Of a stretch of DNA of 64,000 nt, positions 47,206 through 56,934 are shown piece after piece. Positions within the stretch are counted from its first letter, which is position 1. Each line of letters opens with the position of its first letter. The translations under genes and the position numbers were made by a program. The DNA lies in the NCBI GenBank assembly GCA_019096065.1, contig JAGUCH010000004.1, forward strand, positions 3,286,001-3,350,000. Reading direction: 5' to 3'. The stretch comes from Paracyclopina nana (taxonomy: Eukaryota > Arthropoda > Copepoda > Cyclopoida > Cyclopettidae). The notes below the pieces were generated by a model, which ran no database searches, was not told the origin of the DNA, and saw nothing but the letters and a program-made list of their open reading frames with translations.

Positions 47206-48826
47206 ATGACAACAAAAATGTACAACTTTTCGAGCTTTGCTGTGATTTGCGTCGGCTTTTTTGTGGTGGTTTTCTGCAGCGTGAGCAGCGAAGCTCGTCA
47301 GGTTAATCTTCCATCGCCTCAATGTCACCCCTCGATCATAAATTCGATGCCACCAAGGATAAGAAAAATTTGTGAGGCTCTTTCTACCATTTGGCAATTC
47401 TCAGATGCCATGGAGAACTACCTAGATGAGAAAGGTATTCATTCATTACCCTGAATAACTGCACGCATTAGTTGATAACATCTTGGGTACAACCCAACCT
47501 TAAGAGGGTGAAAATTAATTTTATTGCTTTTTTAAATTATCAATGCGTTTGTAAAAAATCAAAGTATGGAAGCAGTAGCTTTTTTGTCAATATGCATTCT
47601 TTGTACGTGTGTGTCGCATATTCTATTTCTTTTATTCGTCCTGCCATATCATACTTTTGATTATTGTAAGCTGATACCTAAGACGGTTAATGAGCGATAC
47701 ACGAGAACCGTGTGCCATGAATGGAGCTTTAAATAGGATCTGGATGCTCACATAGAGCGAAGAAGTATATTTTTAAATTAACATTTTGAGCTTTTAGGCT
47801 CAATTGGCAAAATAGTGTACCGCAAAGAAATGGTGTACTTCACTATTATACATTAAGCTCAGAGAAGTTTAATATGTTATTATTTTGTTGTTAATGTGCA
47901 AATGTCGAATGTTAATGATTTGAATTTTGCCGGACTGCATTGACAGGACGAATGCGCGGGAAAATTCAAAAATGTACAGTTTGTGTTCAGTTTTCCAGGA
48001 AATTGTAAATCAATACTTAATTGGAGGAGTAGAGCCCTCAAGGAGAGACTTGGACCATGTCTTTCTCAGATTTGGACGATAGAAAATAGTGTTTTAAGCA
48101 AATTCTTTTGTAAATATCTTTTCTGAAAGGTAACTTGGAAACCATTTAAGCTAATGTATTCGGGAAATGGATAGAACAATTTGCTTTCTTTCTGTTGGCT
48201 TTCGGATACATTATTTGGACTGGGTACTTTTCATGGCATTCCTATTTCAAATTGACTCTATAATTTGACACGGTTTCGGTTCCTCTATAAAGTTTTCTCT
48301 CGGCCATTTGCAGTGTATTGATGTTTCTATTGAACAATAAAGCCTTGCTGGATGTATTTAATGCTATTCTCTTCCAACTTCAGCTGATGATGATGAGCAA
48401 ATTTTAGATGATGGCTTGCTTGATCCAGGTACTCATCAGTAAATGTGTTCATAAGTATTCTGCACAACTTCCCACCAAAATGCATGTGTGTAGTAGCACT
48501 AAGTATCAAAAGTACTTCCATAATAGTGTTTCCATGCTAGAATGAAAGTCATTGCCCATTGAAGGTCTTTTAAGCAAGTCTCAGCACTTTGTGTTTACAA
48601 AAAATGCCAGTCATCACACACATTTTTTGATATATCCATAGACATTTTACAGTATGAATGTTAACTTCAACGTGATTGTTGTGTACTTCCGTCTCAGCTA
48701 AAAAACTTGTTTACTGCTTTTTCAGCTGCAGCTGACCGCAGCCGCGTTTTGATGAACAACTCTGTGAAGCGCAAAGGAGCTGAAGATGTGGATCATGTTT
48801 TCCTGCGATTTGGCAAACGGGGTTAA
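47206..48826 (+). CDS. Ms: Myosuppressin neuropeptide precursor, 109 aa
   Basis: Two exons, 47206-47434 and 48726-48826, are separated by a 1.29-kb intron with a G|CT split codon. The first has a signal peptide (FAVICVGFFVVVFCSVSSEA) and the conserved spacer 'MPPRIRKICEALSTIWQFSDAMENYLDEK' in part (PPRIRK..CEALSTI, AMENYLDEK), diagnostic of insect myosuppressins. The second encodes one FLRFamide peptide: KRKGAEDVDHVFLRFGKR, with Gly as amide donor and dibasic sites on both sides. Myosuppressin inhibits visceral muscle and modulates the heart through a GPCR. Unusually, no dibasic site directly precedes the EDVDHVFLRF core; Lys-Gly-Ala or Gly-Ala would remain at the N-terminus. An acceptor just before the ATG implies a 5' UTR exon. 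An acceptor 6 nt later is also usable. Confidence 0.93.
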
Positions 48827-48829
48827 TTT

Positions 48830-49700
48830 TGTGACAGCAAAACAACATCACAATCGCCCGTATAATTATTATTATGATTGTCCAACTCTCTCTCACTCTC
48901 TCAGAAATGTCAACAAAGAAAAAAGCCATTAGTAAACGTTTTTGGTGGGCTCATATACATATATGTAATTTGTAAATATCAGCAGCAGTCATTTCATTTA
49001 AAAAAATCATCATTATGTGACAATAGTGACATTGTACTATGAAACTTTATTGGGTTTGAAAATACAATGACCAGATCTTTGACTGAGAGCTATAAAAAAT
49101 TGGCAGTCATTTTTGTAAAGAATCTGAATTGAGAGTTTTATGCTTTTTCAAAGAAAAAAAAGTTTATTTATAGTATATGCTTTATTTTATTATCTAGATT
49201 ACTTCATTGAATCCAGGAGATGGAGTATTGCCCTAGGGATGGGGTTGAATCAAGTTTGTTCAATTCAGAGAAAACTGCAGCTTTGCTAGCAAGAGAAAAG
49301 TGATACTCTTGAACTGTAATATGTTGGGGTGGTCCCATTAAACTTTGACCCACTTTGGAGCGTGTAAATTAACATCTACTTCTCTAGCTTTGATTAAAAA
49401 AATAGTAAACTAATTTTCTCGACTAAAAGGGCTTGAAAGCATAACTGAACATATATCTTGAGAAAAGCTTTAAAAACTAGTCCATTATTGAAGTCCGTCA
49501 CGAGCAATAATTGAAGGTCATCAGTTAAGCCCACACATGTTGCTACGTAGCTTTCAGTGAAAGCAAATATAGTTTTTACTATAAGGCGTACGTAAGTTTG
49601 GGCACGAACGCTCGGACTGCGTTGAAGGAAACAAAATAGAGCAAAAATGTGAGTGCAGCAGTATTAGCTTTGACCTCCAAGCTGGACAGTTGAGCAGGAT
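48830..49700. other. Intergenic spacer upstream of the optineurin-like gene
   Basis: AT-rich sequence with the myosuppressin 3' UTR at its left end. No other gene, repeat or RNA was recognised. Confidence 0.45.
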
Positions 49701-52187
49701 ATGTCTCTGGAAAATGGCAACGACGCTAAACTTACATTAGCAGAAAATGTTCCGCCACTCCCGCCCCCGCCTGGAAGACCTCCTTCGATACACGAGACGA
49801 ACGAATATTTGAGGCACTTGTCAAGCGGCCACTTAATACCAACAACGGTCACGGATCTGTGTGAAAGCAGACAACATCATAATTATGAGGGCATTATACA
49901 AGATTTGTACAAGATCCTCACCAAGCTGTCCGCTGAAAATAAGTCTTTGAAGCTATCATTATCCGAGCAGCAAGAAATCATTGAGAGTGAGGTGTGAGAA
50001 TTTAAAGCATCAAAAGTCTGCCCTTGATGGGTTTTCTCAAAGTGACTTTTTATTGCAGTTGTACCTTGCAAAGAAGGAGACATTTTCCATGCTTTCTAAC
50101 TTGGCCGAGGGTCACGAAAATCCACAGGTGGGATTGAATGCTATATACAAACTATATTTTTATATGATTTTCATTTGCTATCAAGCAAAAGCTGCTGCGC
50201 TTTGATACAAGTAATTAGCAAATATGCCCAATTACTTTTGTGGTTTTTTTTTTGCTCTAATTTAGGTGTTCTTTTTTAGCAGAGATTTGGCAGCATATAG
50301 CACATCTTGGGTCAACATTCGGATTGCTTTTACGAGTGTGAGCCGAAGAATAGCATAGTCGCATATGCTGGATAAGGGGGGAGAGCTATGACCCAGTTTG
50401 CAGTTTTAGAACAAAGTAGATTGCCAAGCTGCAGACAGCAACATGTTTAGCAATTTGTTCAATTTTCAGAAGCAAAAAGAGGCTCCCAGCGGGCAAGAGC
50501 AGGCTCCCAAGTCCTCTAAATTGAGCCTCGGTGGCAAAAAGAACAAAGACAAGAGTGGCAAGAAACAGGAGCAACCTCAGCCTCAACAGCAGCTGCAGCA
50601 AGTAAGCCTATATATAGATATCCTGATCAATGAAGTGCGTGACACTGACTCAATTAACTTCCATGTCATTCAGGATGAAATCGTCCCGGCAGCTACTGAA
50701 GAGGACAAGCTCAATTCCCCAAGTGAGGAGAGAATGGCTGACCTCACCAGGAGACTTGAGGCCTCTGAGCAGGAAGCTCGGAGGCTGTCCGATGCTTTGG
50801 AGCAGCTGTCAGCCCAAAAAGCTGCACTTGAACGAGATGTGGCTTCACTTCACTCCGAGCACGACAGACTGAGAATCAGCAATGAAACTTTATCTGCGGA
50901 AAAGTGGGAATTGGCTGCGGCCAACACAGACCTCCAAAATAGGCTGCAGGCCGTGTCCTACATGCAGGTATGCGAAGCAAGACAATATAAATCTAGTTTA
51001 TTAATGTTTATGTATTTTAGAGCGTTCCGGACACAATGCTCAAAGAGGAAGTGAGGAAGCTTCACATTGCGCTGAGTGACGAACGCAAAGTCACGGAGAA
51101 GCTCTCACGGAACTTGGAGCTGGAAAAACGGCGGTCAGAGAGCCTGGAGCAAAAGGCAAAGAGTGCTTTTAGGAGGTCTGGAGCCTCCAGTGGCAACGGA
51201 ATTTATTTGCCCGAGGAGGCAAAATATCGGGACGAACAGCTCATCGAAAAATTGGACAAGTACAGGGACCAACTAGAAAGCATTGCTGACCGTCTGGATG
51301 AATGTGAGGAAAAGCTAACGGGATTCGAAATTCAGGTGCGAATTGGGTGATTTCAATTATCACCTCAATTACCATGTATATGGGGATTTCGTTTTAGGAA
51401 GAGTATCACGCGGCCGATTTGAGGAATGAACTGTCAAACTTGAAGAAGCTTTTGTCCGACGAGAAAAAGAGGTCCCATGGGGATGGACTCAAATTGACCG
51501 AATTGATGAAAGCTTACCAAGAATGCATCGAGCAAATCAAACAGCCCAGGAAAAATGACAATGATGCTGGTGATGCCAGCCAATTACAAACTAAGCTCAC
51601 TCAAGCCATGGAAGACATCCGTGACGAGAGGCGCAGAGCCGAGCAATTGGCTGAGAAAGTGCGACAATACCAATCAGATTTGGACACGCTTCCTTTGTTG
51701 AAGGCCCAATTGGAAGTGTATCAGACAGACTTCAACGCTGAACGCGCGGCGAGGGAGAAAATTGCGGGCGAAAAAGCAGATCTCATAGAGGAACTGCAGA
51801 GACTGAAAAAAGGCCACGGCCCCACTCAGCCACAAGTAGGCGCTCAAAGTTACCTGATGCTATGATAGCTGATATAAAAATAATGACGTTTTAGGACAAT
51901 GGGCAAAGCACAGCCAGGGCAATGCCAGAAATTGCAACGGGATCCGTGCGGGACGCCCTTAATCATTTTGATGCTGGAGCAGATCGGTTAGTTAAAATTT
52001 TTATTGAAAAAAAGGTTGCTTTCAATATATGTAACGATTTTATATTATCAGGTACGAAGTCCAGCCACAAGCACGAGCACAACAGAAAACTGAACGAAAA
52101 ACCTTCAGCTGCCCCAAGTGCAACAAAGCATTCCCCATATTGACTCTGTTGCAGAATCACGTGAATGCCTGCTTAGATAAAGATTAA
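49701..52187 (+). CDS. Optineurin/NEMO-family ubiquitin-binding adaptor, 588 aa
   Basis: Eight exons are inferred: 49701-49991, 50059-50127, 50470-50601, 50674-50967, 51021-51335, 51398-51835, 51895-51986 and 52052-52187. The protein is almost all coiled coil. It includes the UBAN/CC2-LZ signature 'LLKAQLEVYQTDFNAERAAR' plus 'EKIAGEKADLIEEL', which binds linear or K63 ubiquitin. It ends in a C2HC finger (SCPKCNKAFPILTLLQNHVNAC), as in optineurin and NEMO/IKKgamma. The length is close to human optineurin (577). Insect relatives include Kenny of the Imd pathway; the UBAN sequence looks at least as close to optineurin. It likely scaffolds kinase (TBK1 or IKK) signalling or selective autophagy. 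Exon 3 is also reachable from an in-frame ATG at 50443, suggesting a shorter isoform. Confidence 0.88.
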
Positions 52188-52200
52188 AGAGAGAGACAGA

Positions 52201-55200
52201 TCACTTTGCCCTGCCAAGAAGACTCATAAGACCACTGGGAGGGTTGTTAATACTGCTCGTTCCATCCATATCGGAAAAGTACTCGTCCACGTCAGACTCC
52301 TTCTCCTCCTCGTTCGCCAGGAGCTGAAATCAAAACTACAAATCCGACCCTCAAAAATATGACCTTGAGCTCACCTCTTGCGAGAATCGGGAGACCAATG
52401 CAGTTTGTTTCAGCAAGCTCTTTTTCGTCTTCTCCTTGTTCATTGGAATGTCCAATGGAGTTTGGAACTTTGTCTTCATCAGTCTGTGAGTCTTTCTGGC
52501 CTCTTTAGCCTTTCTCGCCACGAAAGCATGGTTGTCCGGCTGGATCCTACCAAAGATTGAGGAGTTGCGTAAGGCCATATGTTGACAGCTGAGTGATGAA
52601 TTTGCTTACCCGAATTGAGGTGCACTTTCTCGTGACCCTTCCTCTTCCTCGTCATCATCGTTGACGCCAGGCTTTCTACTGATATATGAAGTGATGGGAG
52701 TTTTGGCAGAAGTCAGCGATATGTTTTGCTCCGAGTCCGAGTCAAAGAGCTCGCCCAGGATATCCGAGGCCTTGGGCACGTCCGATTCGGCCAAAGTTGG
52801 CTGACTCGACGAAACTGCCCTGAATAGGTCGTCCTCGTGGTTGGCGTTGAAGGCTCTCAAGGCATCCTCATTTCTGCGCACATCAGCCCCAGTCTTTGGT
52901 CGGGCCTTTAAAAGGGCGGGCACGACTACAGCTGCAATCAAAATTAGTGTCATTAGAGGGAAAAAACCCATAATTCAAAGGTGTACTACCTTGGTCTTCT
53001 AGCTGTTTCGTTGGTTTACTCGATGACTTGGATTCTTTTTTGGGGCGGCCGCGACCTCTCTTGGCTCCTGATGTGGATGGCCTTTGCTCCTCTGACACCT
53101 TGCTTTTGTGACTTGTTTTCAGATGGCTATCACTGTCGTCATCAGTCATGCTAAGTTTTTTGCCATGTTGCTGTTTGTGGACGCTATCGCCATCAACATC
53201 CTCTTCACGATCCATTTGACGTGAACTCTGCTTCTTATGATGCTTGAGTGGTCTCGTTTTGGCATCCTCATCACTGTCATGAAGTTTCTTCCGCGGCGAA
53301 GGCATTCTTTGCTGTTTTGCCCTTTCGTTCAGTTGTGACTCAGTAAGCCGGGGCCGACCCCGTGGCTTCTTGGCAGATTTATCAGCACTGTCCTTTTGGG
53401 GCTGAACGCTTTTAGATGGTTTCGACTCGGAAGATAACAGCCTTGGCCTGCCCCGTTTCTTGACAAAAGGCTGAAAATCGTCACTATCGTCATCGTCGTA
53501 GACATGGCGAGAGTTGTTCGGCTTTTCGCTCGGCACTTCATCTTTGCTATGATGGGACTTGCTATTGGCCTTCTCCTCCGGTATGACATTGCTTTTACCC
53601 TCGTTTTTCCTTGGCCTTCCTCGCCGCTTTTTCGGCTGTTCTTCCTCGCTGTCACAAGGCTGTTGTACTTGAGGCTTCAAAAAGGCTGCATAGGATGGCA
53701 ATTTTCCCTTTTTCTGACCGCCACTTTTCGTCGCCGACTCTGAAAATTGCGAGAGCAATGAGCACCATATCATGCTAAAAAATTATGTAACTCACTTTCG
53801 CTGTGAACGGAAGCGTTGTAAGCAGCATAAGATGGCAACTTGGAATGGTTCCTTTTAGCAGCAGGTCCTTTTGAGCTTTCTGCTGAACTGTGAGAAGTCA
53901 CCAGAATATTATTTTGAAAGGATCTGGATGTAGAAGGAGTTGGATTTGATCTGGATGTTGAAGGAGTTGGATTTAACGGCTCCAACGACGGAATCAAAGG
54001 ATCTTCCGATTGCTTCTTCTGCCGCGAGGCATTAAACCCACTTATTTCGCTTTGGCCCGCACAAGTTGACATTGTGGAAGAGGCCACCTCGTCCAAAGTT
54101 CGCTGACTTTTGTTAAACTTTCGCCACTGCTGCCTATACATATCCCAATTTTCTGGAACTCCGTTCTATAACATTCAAAAAGGTTGTCAATATATAAAAA
54201 CGAGGCATTTTTAAATTTTCTGGGAATACCTTGAATGCTGTCATGATAAACTGTGGCGTTTTGTACTCCATGGCGATTCGGAAGTTCAAAATACCCTCCA
54301 ATACATAAGGACCTCCTTTAGTCATTACCAAGTTTGGCTTGAAACGCTGTATGACGCGAGAAGTGATCCACCTTTCAGCGTAATGATTAGGATTGTCAGC
54401 CCTACAACAGGAAAATTAGTGAATATTAGAATGAACTCTGAATCGTGGGGACTTACTCAAAGTCGAGGAGGTCACCTTCGATGATCAGCTTTTTGCTCTT
54501 CATCTTGGGCACCCAATTCGTGACATATCTCGCCTTATCATAGAGTTGTTCTTCTTCATCTTCTTCATTTGTGGCTAATTCATTTGTACTCTCCGTTGTT
54601 TTTGCCCTCTTAGAAGATACCTTAATTTTCTCGGCTGTAGGACTGGGCCTTTTCCGTCCTGCCCTTGCTGGAATGGAGGGCTCTTCCTCTTCGTCTGGAC
54701 TTGTGCACGATCCCACAAGGATGTCAAAATCGCTCTGTTCGTTCCTGCTGACAGTCCCCGAGGGGCCAGAGCTCGAAACTAGCTTTCCGAGCACAAACTT
54801 GCGCCCTTTGATCGGTTTAGGTGGGAGAGGAACTTTGAAGAAAGGCGAGTCAACAAAATTTCTTGGCTCCAGAGGAGATGGCTCAACGCTGGTGTGATTT
54901 TCAGTGGTTGCTTCTTCTTCAGGTTCCATTTGGCATATGGATAGCTTTTTTCGGGCTCTGGTCTTTCTCGCGACCAAGGCTGCGGCTGATGTTTTGGGGG
55001 TGTCCGCGCAACAAGCAGCAGGTGGTGACCTTATGGAGCGAGTGCTCCTGCGAAGTTCTTGGCTATCTGCCATAGACTGAGCAACTGGGGTGCTTTTCTT
55101 GCGGGTCATGCTGGGCGGTGTCATCGCAGTTGTCGTTGTCGACGTCGCTGCCGAGGCTGTCGTCTGAGTCAGGGGACTTGGGTCAAAACTGTTGGCTGCC

Positions 55201-55577
55201 AAGTTAGGAATCGGCGAGAATGGAATTCGTCTAGGCAGGCTATGAGTGGAGGACGGTGTCAGCCTTTGAATTTCATCGGTGATGTTTGCAGATAGCTCTC
55301 TTGTGTCATCTTCCTCAGAGTCGTCTATCACTGGGTAAATTACTTTGAGAAAACGACCCGGGCCTCTGATGGGTGTAGCTGTCAAGGATTCTTGCGACAC
55401 TTTTCTAGCCGTTCGCCCAGAGCGACCCAAGGCTGGCGAAAAATTCTCACCCCTCAGCCTTGAGACAGCAGCGGGAAGGCCAGGAGTTTGAAAATCTGGA
55501 TTTCGGCAGACGAAATACGTCTTGCCCTTTTTTTCGCTGCCATCTTGAACTTTTCGGGCGACAGGCACTTGCGACAT
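52201..55577 (-). CDS. SANTA-domain protein (KNL2/M18BP1-like) with four AT-hooks, 1009 aa
   Basis: Seven exons are inferred: 55577-54457, 54401-54230, 54165-53796, 53739-52990, 52931-52610, 52546-52375 and 52323-52201. Residues ~350-450 form a SANTA domain: 'NWVPKMKSKKLIIEGDLLDF', 'WITSRVIQRFKPNLVMTKGG', 'YVLEGILNF', 'AFKNGVPENW'. This domain marks KNL2/M18BP1, which with Mis18 licenses CENP-A loading at centromeres. The following region has four AT-hook cores (RRGRPRK, KRGRPRL, PRGRPRL, RGRGRPKK). The motif KLPSYAA occurs twice, once each side of an exon junction. No Myb/SANT domain or clear CENP-C motif was seen. The stop is 13 bp from the convergent optineurin-like stop. The SANTA assignment is strong; centromere function is inferred. 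Confidence 0.8.
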
Positions 55578-56055
55578 TTTTGAAAAAACTCTTTTCAGCT
55601 CAAAACTGACTGACTGCTGGCACAGTCAGCAAAAGTAAACACTCGACTCCTCGAGTCCGCCTCGCCTTTAGGACCGTTTTTCGCGTCAACGGTCAGTTAG
55701 TTGCTCAAATAAAAACGCGCGCACTTACCTAAGCGTGCGCTACTTGCTGCGTACTTCTCTGCAGCAAGGCGAAGCTGTTTTGGGTAACGCGCCGCGCACG
55801 CCTATGGTGAACCTCGCTTGCTTGTTGGTAGCATAATCCTGACAGGAAAATATGAAATATATTCGGAATATGTTTTTTTCGTTAAATTGTTTGCATTATA
55901 AATAATGTAAGCTGAAAAAATTATCTTATTTTAATTTCTTCTGGAAAATAGGTGAGTTGAATTTTGATGGTTTCTACCTTAGGTTATATTTTTGTGTTCA
56001 CCAGCATACTGTGAAGCCTTAGAATTTACTGAAAAGTTAAAATCTCAAAACAGAA
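55578..56055. promoter_or_regulatory. Bidirectional promoter region between the SANTA and PWWP genes
   Basis: 478 bp separate two divergent start codons. The left half is GC-richer (gcgtgcgc, gcgccgcgcacgcc near 55720-55800) and the right half AT-rich. No TATA box was identified. Both products are predicted chromatin proteins, so shared expression is plausible but unproven. Confidence 0.4.
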
Positions 56056-56562
56056 ATGGAACAGTTCAAGCCTGGTGACATAATTTGGGTTAATTTGGGA
56101 TTTTCGTACGGATGGTGGCCCGGAGAATACCAAATATGGAAAACAGAGAAAAAGCCAGTTCGTCCAACGCTTCAAATCAGCTCAAAGTCGGAAAATTCTC
56201 CTAAAGCAAACAGTGATATCCCCATTGCCCAAGTCCGTTTTTTCGATGATGAAAAATTTGATCTATTGAACATTTATGACGTTTCCAATATCAAGCCTTA
56301 TTCGTGCGAAGAAAAAGAAACTCTCATTCAAGAGGGGCTGGATAAGTTCAGCTGTGAAAATAATGCAACTGCAAAAGGAGGTTCCATGTTCGGGTTTGGA
56401 GCTCGGCAAGCTCAATTTTACAAAGATGTGGAAATGGCTGAGGTGATGACCGATAACAGCCCCACAGTAGCCGAAATATTGGCCAAATACGAGGTGATCG
56501 AAGACGCAGAACCTGCCCCGCCCCCACCCAAGAAAAAGAAACGCAGACGTAAAGCGTACTGA
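56056..56562 (+). CDS. Small PWWP-domain protein, 168 aa
   Basis: Single exon. Residues ~4-90 form a PWWP fold: 'FKPGDIIWVNLGFSYGWWPGEY' in part (GDIIWV, GWWPGE) at the start and 'VRFFDDEKFDLLNIYDVSNIKPY' in part further on. The family motif is Gly-Trp-Trp-Pro here. The C-terminus is a poly-Pro/poly-Lys-Arg tail (PPPPKKKKRRRK), a probable nuclear localisation signal. PWWP domains bind methylated histone H3K36 with DNA. No catalytic domain follows, so it is a stand-alone reader or a subunit of a larger complex. I do not recognise a specific orthologue. AATAAA occurs about 65 bp after the stop. Confidence 0.85.
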   Translation: MEQFKPGDIIWVNLGFSYGWWPGEYQIWKTEKKPVRPTLQISSKSENSPKANSDIPIAQVRFFDDEKFDLLNIYDVSNIKPYSCEEKETLIQEGLDKFSCENNATAKGGSMFGFGARQAQFYKDVEMAEVMTDNSPTVAEILAKYEVIEDAEPAPPPPKKKKRRRKAY

Positions 56563-56934
56563 TTACCTGTCATTCGTGAGACACTGTTTTTATTATTTAC
56601 ATTGACTTCCAAATCAGCTCATGAAAAATAAATGGTTACATTCAGAACAAATGATGATGGGGTGAAAAAGCTTCCTTCTTTTTCCTGTATCGCACATCTA
56701 GCCAGTTTTAGTAGCAATTGTTGTTGATTCTTGTAGCAGCAAAAAGCGTTTGAAAAAGTTGAAGTAGTCATGCTGAAAATTCGATTATGATGATGTTGGC
56801 TATAAAAGCTGCGTAGTCGATATTTGTGCAAAATAAGAACACAGCTACGAGGACATCACGATCATGATCAGTAGAGCTTAGTAGGCCTTGGCAGTGGTGA
56901 GATTGCACGCTGATGAAGATCACAATTCCGAAGA

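Noticed and set aside
56418-56612. Minus-strand frame opposite the PWWP gene
   Set aside because: Shadow of the Lys/Pro-rich PWWP C-terminus.
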